Assembly: GCA_033238645.1 (NCBI GenBank)
Contig: BQXR01000010.1
Span: 8,381-72,380, forward strand
Direction of reading: 5' to 3'
Length of the DNA: 64,000 nt
Source: Thiomicrorhabdus sp033238645
GTDB lineage: Bacteria; Pseudomonadota; Gammaproteobacteria; Thiomicrospirales; Thiomicrospiraceae
The notes beneath the pieces are model-generated. The model saw only the letters and a program-made list of their open reading frames with translations, had not been told where the DNA came from and did no database searches. The position numbers and the translations under genes are program-made. This document shows, one piece after another, positions 44,698 through 55,000 of this stretch. Position 1 is the first letter of the stretch; each line of letters begins with the position of its first letter.

Positions 44698-45633
44698 TCA
44701 CATTGAAGATTCTAATTTTAAGTAAGTACGATTCAGGTTTTGTTTGTGCCATGAATCATAGTGCTCAAGGTGTTTGAATTCAAGCCAGTCTTTGTTCTCT
44801 GAGACCGCCGTATCCACACCAGCCATATTTTCAGCTTTTTCTTTCATGGATTCATTCAGCTTTTTCAAATAGTCACCTGTTTCAGCATCGGCCTGTTTCC
44901 AATCAGAAACTTTACCGTGACCAGGTACAATGAACTCGGCTGGTAATTGACGCATTAGCTGATAAGCCTCATTCCAGGTTATCGGATTAGACCAAGGGTG
45001 AACCCCTAGCATACGATCTAAATAAATGATGTCACCCGTAAACAAGACTTTTTGTTTTGGTAGCCATAGAGCACTATCGCCAGGAAAATGAGCATCACCA
45101 TAGAAATTTAGATGCATTTCAACGCCGCCAATATTCAGTGTATTGGATTCTTTTTCCAATACCACGTCTGCGGTTTTCATTTTCACGCCCTTCAAGGCGG
45201 GAACTTTTTTGACCAAGCCCTCTACCTCTTGGTTAAACATCGATGACTGGATTTTAACACTGCCTTTGTAGGCATAGATTTTTGCACCGTGCTTGGAAAA
45301 ATAATCATTGCCTAACCAGCGGTGGTCTTGGCTACCGATATTAATCACCGCCACAATAGGCTGGTCTTTAATGCCTTTGGCAATGGCCACCAGTTTTTTG
45401 GCAGCGGCATCACCCGAACCGGAGTCAACCAGTACCCAACCATCAGCTGTATCAATAAAACCAATATTATTGTTAAGTCCTAGGTTTTCAGGCGTACGGT
45501 CGGTAATTGGTCCGACATAAGCATAAACACCATCAGTCACCTTTTGAGCTTTGAAGTCCATGGCTTGAGTTGAAAAAGACACAACGGCCAAAGCAGTAGT
45601 TGCAACCAGTCCCAAGAAAGTACGTCTTTTCAT
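44698..45633 (-). CDS. Tat-exported MBL-fold hydrolase (SoxH-like)
   Basis: About 311 residues from the ATG at 45633, which has AAGGAA upstream; a longer frame begins 10 codons earlier. MKRRTFLGL plus a hydrophobic stretch is a twin-arginine signal. The metallo-beta-lactamase fold is clear (GDAHFPGDSALW, FTGDII, VPGHG), but the first metal motif reads NIGSQDHRWLGN instead of HxHxDH, so two metal ligands are replaced. Relatives with QDHRWLGN occur near sulfur-oxidation genes. It is last in the ArsP-type operon, 45 bases after the Cys-rich protein. Confidence 0.75.
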   Translation of the reverse strand: MKRRTFLGLVATTALAVVSFSTQAMDFKAQKVTDGVYAYVGPITDRTPENLGLNNNIGFIDTADGWVLVDSGSGDAAAKKLVAIAKGIKDQPIVAVINIGSQDHRWLGNDYFSKHGAKIYAYKGSVKIQSSMFNQEVEGLVKKVPALKGVKMKTADVVLEKESNTLNIGGVEMHLNFYGDAHFPGDSALWLPKQKVLFTGDIIYLDRMLGVHPWSNPITWNEAYQLMRQLPAEFIVPGHGKVSDWKQADAETGDYLKKLNESMKEKAENMAGVDTAVSENKDWLEFKHLEHYDSWHKQNLNRTYLKLESSM

Positions 45634-45678
45634 ATTCAATTTTCCTTTTGGTAAGTGCAACAAGTGATGAGTGTGCGC

Positions 45679-46323
45679 TTACGACAACCACTCGATAATC
45701 ATCTTTTTATTTGGCATTCCGCCTGAATGAACAACTTGATCGTTAATGACGATGCCAGGAGTGCTCATAATGCCATAAGCAGCAATCTCAGTAATCTCTT
45801 CGATTTTAATGACCTTCACCTCTACCCCAAGTTCTTGAGCAGTAGACTCAATCAGCTTCATAGTATTTGTACAGGTTGCACAGCCTGTACCGAGAACTTT
45901 AATTTCAAGTGCGCCACTACCATAGTAGCCAGTGGTAGAAGGCGAATCTTTACCACCACAACAAGGGGTTTCTTTTTCACTTATTGCTTCGAGTTCTGAA
46001 CTACAACAGCCATCTTGAGGCTTAATTTCACCAGGCTGAGCAGTCGGACTACAACAACTTGTTGTTTCTTTAGCTTGTGCTTTTGGCTTTGTTCCACAAG
46101 CACCGCCAGGACAGCATTCACCCGTTTTAGATAGCTTGCCGACCAATTCCGCAGGACACCAACCTGTAAAAGTAGCCTGAAACCCCATAAATGCAGGCAA
46201 AGTTGCCAACCACAGCCAGTTGAGAGTTAGTAAATTTGTTTGACCTGAAAAATGTGCCAAACCAATGCCAATCAAAATCATTGCTGTCATTAAACGAATC
46301 ATTAAATTGTCTTTCATTATCAT
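45679..46323 (-). CDS. DUF2892 / Cys-Cys-rich linker / thioredoxin-like fusion
   Basis: 214 residues (ATG at 46317 is an alternative start). Residues 8-60 form two helices of the DUF2892 (YgaP transmembrane-like) type with the TGWCPAE motif. Residues 65-130 carry four vicinal cysteine pairs (ECCPGGAC, TSCCSP, GCCSSE, PCCGGK). Residues 138-214 are a small thioredoxin-like (redox-active disulfide protein 2) domain with CATC and STPGIVIN. The cysteine pairs suggest As(III) or soft-metal binding at the membrane. It lies between the ArsP-type permease and the MBL gene. Confidence 0.75.
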   Translation of the reverse strand: MIMKDNLMIRLMTAMILIGIGLAHFSGQTNLLTLNWLWLATLPAFMGFQATFTGWCPAELVGKLSKTGECCPGGACGTKPKAQAKETTSCCSPTAQPGEIKPQDGCCSSELEAISEKETPCCGGKDSPSTTGYYGSGALEIKVLGTGCATCTNTMKLIESTAQELGVEVKVIKIEEITEIAAYGIMSTPGIVINDQVVHSGGMPNKKMIIEWLS

Positions 46324-46338
46324 TTCCCCTTGAAAGAT

Positions 46339-47301
46339 TTATGAATATAAAAAATTAAATAAATAGCCTACTAAGATAAACGCAACAGTTAATACGCCAA
46401 CAAACACTGCCAATGCTGGCCAACGAATCACTTTACGAAGAATTAACAATTCAGGTAATGATAAAGCAGCAATACTCATCATCAAAGCAAGGCTCGTTCC
46501 TAGTGGAACACCTTTACCCAGCATCGCTTCGATAAAAGGAATTACACCTGTTGCATTTGAATAGAGAGGCACACCGACTACTACTGCCGCTGGTACACTC
46601 CACCAGCTAGACGAATCACTTAAATAGGTAGTGACCCAAGCTTCAGGCACGAACCCGTGAAAAGCAGCACCTAAAGCAATCCCAATGAAAATCCAATACC
46701 AGATGCGTTTTACAATGACTTTGACTTCATTCCAAGCAAAATCATGACGCTTGGAAAAACTCCCTGTATGAGCTTGCTGTTCTTGTTGCTGACGCATTTT
46801 AATATCCCAGACGTAGGACTCTACCCAGCGCTCAGGTTTAAACCATTCCATAATGATAGAACCAAAATATGCTACTGTGATTCCAGCCAAAACATATAAC
46901 AAGGCCACTTCCCATCCTAATAGAGTGGCCAAAAGTATTACTGCAACCTCATTAATCATAGGGCTGGCGATAAGAAAGGCAAAAGTAATCCCCAAAGGAA
47001 TTCGTGCTTCAACAAATCCGATAAACAGAGGCACAGAAGAACAAGAGCAAAAGGGTGTCACGCCGCCTAAAGTAATGGCTAAAGACCTAGCCTGCCATTT
47101 TGGGCGACCAGCCACGATTTGGCGAACTCTTTCAGTAGAAATAAACGCGCGTAACAGTCCCATGACATAAATAATGACGACCAGTAAGAAAAATATCTTT
47201 ATGGTATCCATTATAAAAAACTGAATGGCCGTGCCTAAGTGGCTCTGAGAGCTTAACTCTAAAAGATCAAACGCAACCCAATTACCGATTTGCTCAAACA
47301 T
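46339..47301 (-). CDS. arsP: ArsP/YraQ-family permease
   Basis: 320 residues with about eight helices. The family motif GGVTPFCSCSSVPLFIGF (about 80-97) contains the Cys pair conserved in ArsP, a methylarsenite and organoarsenical efflux permease. The second half repeats the pattern with GVPLYSNATGVIPFIEAML. It is the first gene of the operon behind the second ArsR-like operator. Substrate by family: trivalent organoarsenicals; not proven here. Confidence 0.8.
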   Translation of the reverse strand: MFEQIGNWVAFDLLELSSQSHLGTAIQFFIMDTIKIFFLLVVIIYVMGLLRAFISTERVRQIVAGRPKWQARSLAITLGGVTPFCSCSSVPLFIGFVEARIPLGITFAFLIASPMINEVAVILLATLLGWEVALLYVLAGITVAYFGSIIMEWFKPERWVESYVWDIKMRQQQEQQAHTGSFSKRHDFAWNEVKVIVKRIWYWIFIGIALGAAFHGFVPEAWVTTYLSDSSSWWSVPAAVVVGVPLYSNATGVIPFIEAMLGKGVPLGTSLALMMSIAALSLPELLILRKVIRWPALAVFVGVLTVAFILVGYLFNFLYS

Positions 47302-47336
47302 AGATACTCCATGGAAAAATAAGAATTGAAACCATT

Positions 47337-47360
47337 ATATCCGCATAAGCGGATTAATCA
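47337..47360. promoter_or_regulatory. Putative ArsR operator upstream of arsP operon
   Basis: Contains the perfect palindrome ATCCGC-ATAA-GCGGAT and extends to ATTAATC. It lies 36 bases before the arsP-type gene start and matches 20 of 24 bases of the site at 43613-43636 next to arsR. This suggests shared control of both operons by ArsR. Confidence 0.6.
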
Positions 47361-47747
47361 AAATATTTTTTAGAGTTGTATATAAGAAATGACTTGGATA
47401 CCGTTCCAAGAATGGATGCTTACTGAAGTAATTGATGGGGAATTTAAAATCGTAAAAGGTGGTTCTAATAGTACAATAAAACACTGTGAATCTAAACGTT
47501 AATACTCAGAGAAGAGGTTTTAGCTTCCTTTGGTAGCTCGAAGTATAAGAAGAGTCTCCATTGAGTTGGAGAATATCGTTTACAAAACCCGAATTGGCCA
47601 GTTAGAGGCGAATAATTAACCTTTGTGTACGAAATGGTGTTGCCATTCCAGCTATCTTAAACAGCCTGAGCTGCTTATTTTATATTCGTTTTGTACAACC
47701 CTATGTATTAAGGCTGTGATTTATATGAGACCTTTTCATCTTTTTAA
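47361..47747. other. Island right edge; short unknown ORF
   Basis: Nearly 400 bases without a supported gene. A 37-codon open stretch (47390-47503, +; starts MTWIPFQEWMLTEVIDGEF) looks protein-like but was not recognised and may be a gene fragment. No attachment repeat matching the ttcA side was found. The native backbone seems to resume at the MOSC gene. Confidence 0.35.
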
Positions 47748-48422
47748 TTAGTCAATCTCTCTGCGACTGATCAACTGACTAATTGCTGTCTGCCATGATT
47801 TGGATAAGGCGGGATGATTAACCACTGCTTGCAGTGATGACCAATACTGATCTGTTTGGTGAAACTGCTTCGCTAAAAAGAGTGCTTCTATGCTAATTTT
47901 GTAAGGTGTTTTAGCCTGATCATCATCTCGAGTTAACCAAGTAACAGGTAAGTCCGCTTTAAGCTCGCCTTCCGCCAAGACTCGACAGTAAAATCCAACC
48001 CGTCCACTCTCTGAATAGGTCTTTAAAAAATCTGTTGCTGACCAGTCACCCAGACTCTCTGCCTGTGCGCCTAATTTCCAACAAGGTGAACGAGGTTGAG
48101 TCACTTCCAACAGAACATTACCAATTTGGAAACGATCCCCCAAACAAACTTGACTTTCATCCAAGCCAGAAATTGTCAGGTTTTCACCTAAAAAGCCAAA
48201 TGGTTGTCCAATTTTAAAAAGATCGTAGCTACTTTCAGGCATTACAAAAACAGCTTTATCTTCACCACCATGGTTTTTGCGATCCGCTTGCTCATCTCCT
48301 GCTAAACCTTGTTTTCCAACAGAGACCACTTCAGCAACAGCCTGTTTATGCAAACCGCTTAAAGTACCGTCTCGCCAAGGTTGAGCTTGGATTTTCCCAA
48401 TATTTACTGATACCAACTTCAT
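47748..48422 (-). CDS. MOSC-domain protein (YiiM-like)
   Basis: 224 residues. MOSC domain with VGKQGLAGDEQADRKNHGG (about 36-54), SYDLFK and RSPCWKLG (conserved Cys), plus a YiiM-type C-terminal helical region. Such proteins bind a molybdenum cofactor and reduce N-hydroxylated or other substrates. No partner gene is adjacent. Confidence 0.85.
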   Translation of the reverse strand: MKLVSVNIGKIQAQPWRDGTLSGLHKQAVAEVVSVGKQGLAGDEQADRKNHGGEDKAVFVMPESSYDLFKIGQPFGFLGENLTISGLDESQVCLGDRFQIGNVLLEVTQPRSPCWKLGAQAESLGDWSATDFLKTYSESGRVGFYCRVLAEGELKADLPVTWLTRDDDQAKTPYKISIEALFLAKQFHQTDQYWSSLQAVVNHPALSKSWQTAISQLISRREID

Positions 48423-48457
48423 GACAAAACCTTTTAAATCAACTTTTTAGGAGGCTA

Positions 48458-48474
48458 CCCCCCCAGCTCAAAAT
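48458..48474 (+). repeat. Dispersed C-tract repeat (C7, one change)
   Basis: Seven Cs then AGCTCAAAAT, intergenic between two minus-strand genes. Confidence 0.6.
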
Positions 48475-48506
48475 CTACAACAACTATTTAATCGCTAAGA
48501 AAAACC

Positions 48507-49274
48507 CTAGATAACTACCTGTAAATGCTCATAAAAAATAAACAGCCCCATTAAGACCAAAAAGATGGCGAACCCCTGTTTTAGATGCGTTTGGTTTACT
48601 TCACTGCTTAATTTATGACCTAACCAACCACCTAAAATACCAATAATAGAGAAGATAAAAATAATGTACCAATCAACGCTTAAATTCAGTGCATCCAATA
48701 CCGTTAAATAGCCTAAAAAACCTGCAAAGGATTTAAAGGCAATAATGACCAAACTGGTTCCAACGGCAAGTCTCATTGATAAACCACCCAGTAGAACAAG
48801 TGCTGGAATGATTAAAAAGCCACCCCCTACACCTACAATTCCTGTTATAAAACCGACAACTAATCCATCAGCCATTATCTTGTGAATTGCACGTTCAGAA
48901 CGCTCTTTATCTGCACCCACCAAATTAACAGGCTTAAACATTAAGTAAGAGGCAATCAATAGTAGTGCAGCAAAAATCAACATCTGAACGGAATCACTGA
49001 TAAAGTGTGCCACCCTAGCACCCGCAATAGCCCCTGCCATTCCTGGAATTCCAAACAAAAATACCGTTCGCCATTTAACTTGGTTTTGACGTGCATAAGG
49101 GATGGCAGCAAAAACACTGATCACACCCACAATCATCAAAGAGCCTGCAATAGCAACCTTTACCTCTTGACCCACCAGATAAGTCAGTACTGGCACGGTT
49201 AAAATAGAACCACCTGAGCCAAGCAGCCCCAAAGTAACCCCAATTAACAGTGCGCCAATCCAAGCTAAGATCAT
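48507..49274 (-). CDS. TauE/SafE-family sulfite/organosulfur exporter
   Basis: 255 residues, eight helices in two repeats: GVTLGLLGSGGSILTVPVL (about 17) and GFITGIVGVGGGFLIIPAL (about 137), the paired Gly-rich motifs of the family. It probably moves sulfite or sulfonates. The start overlaps the trmA stop by 4 bases, so the two are co-translated. Confidence 0.88.
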   Translation of the reverse strand: MILAWIGALLIGVTLGLLGSGGSILTVPVLTYLVGQEVKVAIAGSLMIVGVISVFAAIPYARQNQVKWRTVFLFGIPGMAGAIAGARVAHFISDSVQMLIFAALLLIASYLMFKPVNLVGADKERSERAIHKIMADGLVVGFITGIVGVGGGFLIIPALVLLGGLSMRLAVGTSLVIIAFKSFAGFLGYLTVLDALNLSVDWYIIFIFSIIGILGGWLGHKLSSEVNQTHLKQGFAIFLVLMGLFIFYEHLQVVI

Positions 49275-50359
49275 ATAATTTTTCTTTTTAAGAAAACACC
49301 GCTCTCAATATGATGTGTATAGGGGAATTGATCAAACAGGGCTGATTCAATAATCTCATGAGTCTTCTCTATCGTAATCAAATCTCTAGCCAGTGTTTCT
49401 GGATTACATGAGATATAGATAATTCGATCAAACTCACTGACCATTCTGCGCGTTAAATCATCTAGGCCTGAACGAGGTGGATCAACAAAGATTGTACTGA
49501 AGTTATAGGTTTTTAGATCGACATCTTTCATTCGAAAAAACTCTTGACCTTGTAGCGCTTGAGAGATCTCTTCAGCCGCCATTTTAACTACTGTTAAATT
49601 TTTAACCTCATTCGCTTTAATATTAAACTGTGCTGATTTAACCGATGTTTTTGATATCTCAGTTGCTAAAACTTGACCATAATATTCAGACAGCGCAATC
49701 GAGAAGTTACCATTTCCGCAATAAAGTTCAACCAAATCACCCGTTGCATCCTGTGAAACCTTTCTTGCCCAGTGCAGCATCTTTTGCGCAACTACAGCAT
49801 TGGGCTGAGTAAATGAGTTCTCAACCTGCTGAAAGGTGAAACACCGATTATCTACGTTTAGCTTCTCAACTACATAATCCTGCTCTAATAAAATTTTCTG
49901 CTTACGGGCACGACCAATAATATGAGTGATTGGTAGCATCTCTTTCAGACGGTTTGCTGCTTCCAACCAGTCTTGATCCCCTTCTATCGCTCGACGATAG
50001 ATCAAGGTCACCAGCATCTGTCCACTTAACGTGGATAGAAAATCTATTTGGAACAGTCTCTGCCTTAGGACGGCATTAGCGACGATCTCGGCCATTAACT
50101 GAGGCATTAGCTCTTCAATCGCCTTACTTGCCATAGGACAGTGCTTAATCTTTACCTTCTCTTTGGTCTCTTGATTAAACATAATGTAATCAGACTCATC
50201 ACCCTCATGCCAAATACGAAACTCTGCTCTAGCACGATAGTTTGCCGGATTAGAAGCAAACACCGTTAGGTGGTGAAGAGAAGGAATCAAAGCTTGTAGA
50301 CGTTGAGTTTTCTCATCTAACTGAGCTTGATATTGTTCGGGAAAAACTTGGCAGAGCAT
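49271..50359 (-). CDS. trmA: tRNA (uracil(54)-C5)-methyltransferase TrmA
   Basis: 362 residues. RumA/TrmA-type methyltransferase with LVELYCGNGNFSIAL (SAM), VDPPRSGLDD and the catalytic ISCNPETLARDL. Lacks the iron-sulfur Cys cluster and TRAM domain of RlmD/RumA, so TrmA fits. It forms ribothymidine at position 54 of tRNAs. Confidence 0.93.
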   Translation of the reverse strand: MLCQVFPEQYQAQLDEKTQRLQALIPSLHHLTVFASNPANYRARAEFRIWHEGDESDYIMFNQETKEKVKIKHCPMASKAIEELMPQLMAEIVANAVLRQRLFQIDFLSTLSGQMLVTLIYRRAIEGDQDWLEAANRLKEMLPITHIIGRARKQKILLEQDYVVEKLNVDNRCFTFQQVENSFTQPNAVVAQKMLHWARKVSQDATGDLVELYCGNGNFSIALSEYYGQVLATEISKTSVKSAQFNIKANEVKNLTVVKMAAEEISQALQGQEFFRMKDVDLKTYNFSTIFVDPPRSGLDDLTRRMVSEFDRIIYISCNPETLARDLITIEKTHEIIESALFDQFPYTHHIESGVFLKRKII

Positions 50360-50638
50360 TTAAACCATCCAGCATAAAATTGATATTAACAGTGAGTGCT
50401 TTTTATTGGCGCACTCTAAGCCGTGCATTATACCAACTCTACAACTTAATATCAGATTGCGAATCAACAGACCCTCATGCACTTTTAATACTTTAGCGTC
50501 TATATTTCAAAGACTTAATACCCATTAAATATTTTAGCTTCAAATCTTATAAATTCACCATCAGTTTTAAGTATACTGTCTACAGGAATACTAAGCTAAC
50601 TGCCTTTTATACCAATTAAACGGGTTAAATTATCTACT

Positions 50639-51883
50639 ATGAATAATGATGCTTTTCTAATTATCGAAGATCAAAAATCGATGTCGCTGTTACTGCAAAA
50701 TGAACTGCAGAAACTCACTAAACTGCCTGTTCATATTTGCCACACGCTAGCAGATGCCAAAGCTTTATTAGAGAGTAACGTTACTATTGTTGCCTGCTTA
50801 AGTGATTTAACCCTGCCTGATGCCAGCCAAGGAGAAGCTGTAGAGCTTCTACAAAGCATGCATATTACAACGGTTGTTCTCACCGCTTCTTATAGCGAGA
50901 AAACACGACAGGCGATGTTTAAGCAAAAAGTCGCTGACTACGTTATCAAAGATGGACCATCCTCTATTCGCTATGCCGTTCAAACGGCTTATAAGCTCTA
51001 TAAAAATAGAGATAGGCAAGTCTTTATTCTTAACGCAGGTTCAAAAGAGGTTCCTAAGTTACTGGGGCTACTGCGTATCCATCGCTACCCTGTATCACTC
51101 TTTGATAGCTTTCATGAGCTGGAGCAAGAGCTCGATAAGTCAACACCCGACCTGATTTTACTGGATAGTGCAGATCTTTTTGAGGGTCATGAAATCTATA
51201 GTTTCGTAAACACTGTTCGTCAAAGATACTCTGCCAATCAGCTGCCCTTAATGGCCTGTGAAACCAGCGCACATATTTCATCAGCCATTAAATTAATGAA
51301 ATATGGTGTCAATGATTTTTTCAACACAGGCTTTACCGCTGAAGAATTTTACGCACGAATCAACCAAAATATTGAACAGGCAGAAGCCTTTAGACAGATT
51401 GAACACATCTCTCAAACAGATGCACTCACGGGTATCTACAACCGTAGATACTTCTTTGAACAAGGTAGCGCTCTTTTTAACCAATTGAAAGAGAGTCAAA
51501 AGTACTTTTTTGCCATTATGGCGGATATCGATCACTTTAAGTTGGTCAATGATAACCACGGGCATCAAAAGGGTGATGAGGCCATCATCTTCACTGCGCA
51601 GCTGATCCAAAAAACGTTTGCTGATTCAATTGTTGCCCGCTTTGGTGGTGAGGAGTTTTGTGTTTTTGGCGAAGTCGCTGATGCCGCTGAAGTTGAAGCG
51701 CTATGTGAAACATTGCGAGAGAATATTCAAGACCAATCAGAGTCTGAGACGGGTATTAAGTTCACCATCAGCTTGGGACTTACCTACTCTGGGAGTAACT
51801 TAGACGATGCCATCTCCAAATCTGACATTGCACTCTATCGTTCAAAAGAGTCTGGTAGAAATATGCTCTCTATTGGCTTCTAA
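50639..51883 (+). CDS. Double-receiver diguanylate cyclase
   Basis: 414 residues. First receiver (about 5-120; acceptor Asp in CLSDLTLPDA), second receiver (about 125-240; LILLDSADLF), then GGDEF (about 255-414) with DALTGIYNRRYF, DIDHFKLVNDNHGH and the intact loop RFGGEEFCVFG. The layout is like PleD. It should make c-di-GMP when phosphorylated; the cognate kinase is not nearby. A terminator follows. Confidence 0.92.
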   Translation: MNNDAFLIIEDQKSMSLLLQNELQKLTKLPVHICHTLADAKALLESNVTIVACLSDLTLPDASQGEAVELLQSMHITTVVLTASYSEKTRQAMFKQKVADYVIKDGPSSIRYAVQTAYKLYKNRDRQVFILNAGSKEVPKLLGLLRIHRYPVSLFDSFHELEQELDKSTPDLILLDSADLFEGHEIYSFVNTVRQRYSANQLPLMACETSAHISSAIKLMKYGVNDFFNTGFTAEEFYARINQNIEQAEAFRQIEHISQTDALTGIYNRRYFFEQGSALFNQLKESQKYFFAIMADIDHFKLVNDNHGHQKGDEAIIFTAQLIQKTFADSIVARFGGEEFCVFGEVADAAEVEALCETLRENIQDQSESETGIKFTISLGLTYSGSNLDDAISKSDIALYRSKESGRNMLSIGF

Positions 51884-51931
51884 CAAAACACCCTTCATGT
51901 AAAAACCACATTTCTTTACACAGACCTTTAA

Positions 51932-51956
51932 TAGCCCGAATCTTATCGGGCTTTTT
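51932..51956 (+). terminator. Intrinsic terminator after the REC-REC-GGDEF gene
   Basis: Perfect 7-base arms AGCCCGA and TCGGGCT around a 6-base loop, followed by a T-run, 49 bases after the stop codon. Confidence 0.88.
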
Positions 51957-52070
51957 TATATGCTCAATAAAAGAGTTCCAATTCAACACCACAACACACG
52001 TTTCTTTAACACCTATTAACAACAATCGGTTAAAATATTGGGTTAACCATTTAAAAATGATGAATCTGCA

Positions 52071-55000
52071 ATGATACAAAGAGCACAACGCTTAGCCGCT
52101 TTAAAATCCCTACTAAAAGAAAGAGTTATGATTTTAGATGGCGCCATGGGCACCATGGTGCAAAACCAAAATCTAACCGAAGAAGATTTTAGGGGTGAAC
52201 GTTTTGCCGACTATCATATGGATATCAAAGGCAACAACGATATCCTTGTCATTACCAAACCAGACATCATTCGAGACATCCATGTAGAGTTTCTGCACAA
52301 GGGTGTAGATATTCTAGAGACCAACTCTTTCAATGCCACAACAATTGCACAAGCTGATTACGACATGGAAGACTATGTTGTAGAGATCAACTTAGAGTCT
52401 GCCAAAGTCGCACGCGAAGCTTGTAATATTGCAGAAGCCGAAGATGGACGCCCTCGCTTTGTCGCAGGTGTTTTAGGGCCAACAAATCGTACAGCCTCTA
52501 TCTCGCCTGATGTAAACGATCCAGGCTACCGTAACACCTCTTTTGATGAACTAGTGATTACCTTCAAGCAGGCGACTCATGCCCTTCTAGAAGGGGGGGT
52601 AGACACTATTCTAATCGAGACTGTATTTGATACGCTAAATGCTAAAGCCGCAATTTTTGCTGTGAAAGAAGTTGAAGATGAAGTCGGTTATGAAGTCCCT
52701 ATTATGCTATCAGGCACCATCACAGATGCTTCTGGCCGAACCTTATCTGGCCAAACTACTGAAGCTTTTTACAATGCCGTCGCACACGCCCAGCCACTTT
52801 CTATCGGTCTAAACTGTGCATTAGGCCCGCAAGAGCTTCGCCCTTATGTTGAAGAGCTCAGTCGTGTTTGTCAGACTTATGTATCCATCCACCCTAATGC
52901 GGGTCTACCAAATGAGTTTGGTGAATACGATGAGACCCCGGAAGAGATGGCCGATGAGATTAGCATCTGGGCTAAAAAGGGCTGGATCAATATAATTGGT
53001 GGTTGCTGTGGAACGACACCCGACCATGTTCAAGCCATGGCTGATGCAGCACAGAAACATCCTCGCCGTGAACTACCGAATATTAAGCCTGCTTGCCGTC
53101 TGTCAGGGTTAGAGCCGCTAAATATTGATGAGACCAGTCTTTTTGTCAATGTCGGTGAGCGTAATAATGTCACAGGTTCTGCTAAATTCAAACGCCTGAT
53201 TATCGAAGACAACTACGAAGAAGCCATTGAGATCGCTGTTAAGCAGGTTCAAGAGGGTGCACAGATCATCGATGTGAATATGGATGAGGGCATGCTGGAT
53301 GCAAAAGCCTGCATGACTAAATTCGTTAATCTACTGGCCTCTGAACCAGAAGCGTCACGAGTACCAATCATGATCGACTCCTCAAAATGGGAAGCGGTTG
53401 AGGCAGGTCTGAAATGTATTCAAGGTAAAGGAATTGTTAACTCTATCTCTCTAAAAGAGGGTGAAGAATCCTTTATACAATATGCAAAGCTTGTGAAGAA
53501 ATATGGGGCTGCTGCCATTGTAATGGCCTTTGACGAAGACGGTCAAGCAGATACCTTTAAACGTAAAATTGAGATCTGTAAACGCTCGTACGATGTTCTT
53601 ACACAAAAAGTCGGTTTCCTGCCACAGGATATTATTTTTGACCCTAATATCTTTGCTGTTGCAACAGGGATTGAAGAGCATAATAACTACGGTTTAGATT
53701 TTATTAATGCCGTTACCTGGATCAAAGCCAACCTGCCGCACGCAAAAATCTCTGGTGGTGTCTCTAACGTCTCTTTCTCATTCCGTGGAAATAACCCAGT
53801 TCGAGAAGCGATTCACTCAGTATTTTTATACCATGCGATTAAAGAAGGCATGGATATGGGGATTGTTAACGCAGGTCAAATGGCTATTTATGATGACCTT
53901 CCTGAAAAACTTCGTCTAGCTGTTGAAGACGTTATTAACAACACCGATCCAGAAGCGGGTGAACGTCTTTTAGAGGTCGCAGCTGAGTTCCGTGGTGATG
54001 GTTCTGCAGCAACAAAAGAAGCAGATCTGTCTTGGCGAGAAATGTCTGTTGAGCAACGTATTGAACATGCTTTAGTGCGCGGTGTCACAGACTTTATTGA
54101 AGATGATACTGAAGAAGCACGTCAAAATTTAGGTGCACCGATCAATGTGATCGAAGGCCCTCTAATGGATGGTATGAATGTTGTGGGAGACCTATTTGGT
54201 GCGGGGAAAATGTTCCTGCCACAGGTCGTAAAATCAGCTCGCGTCATGAAACGTGCAGTGGCTTACCTTGATCCTTTTTTAGCAGCAGAAAAAGATGCCA
54301 ACCATACACGTGGTAAGATCATTATGGCCACGGTTAAAGGTGATGTACACGACATAGGTAAAAATATTGTTGGTGTTGTATTGCAGTGTAATAACTTTGA
54401 TGTCATTGATTTGGGCGTGATGGTGCCTGCTGAAAAAATCCTCGATACCGCTGTTGCAGAAGAGGCAAACGTGATCGGCCTTTCAGGGCTAATCACCCCT
54501 TCTCTAGAAGAGATGGTCAATGTCGCTAAACTAATGAAAGAACGTGGTTTAAACTTACCGCTATTAATTGGTGGGGCAACGACCTCAAAAGCCCACACGG
54601 CAGTCAAAATAGAACCACAATATGATTGCCCTGTCGTTTACGTTAAAGATGCATCACGTGCTGTAGGTGTCACACAGAGTTTAATCTCTAATGACCTAAA
54701 AGCCGACTTTGCAGCCAAGATTCGTGCTGAATATGAGCAAGTGCGTGAAGAACGCAAAGCTCGTGCAAAACAAGTTAGACGTGTTCCTCTCAATAAAGCC
54801 CGCGAGAACATAGCCATAGACGACCAATCCTGGGCTAACTTCACTCCTGTTAAACCAAGCTTCTTAGGTAGTAAAGTCATTGAGGACTTCTCTTTAGAGA
54901 CCTTAGTTGAACGTTTTGACTGGTCACCTTTCTTCCAGTCTTGGGAGCTACACGGACTTTATCCACGCATCTTAAATGACAAGGTTGTGGGAGAAGAGGC

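Noticed and set aside
51884..52070. Cobalamin riboswitch before metH
   Set aside because: No B12-box sequence was found; the only structure is the terminator of the upstream gene.
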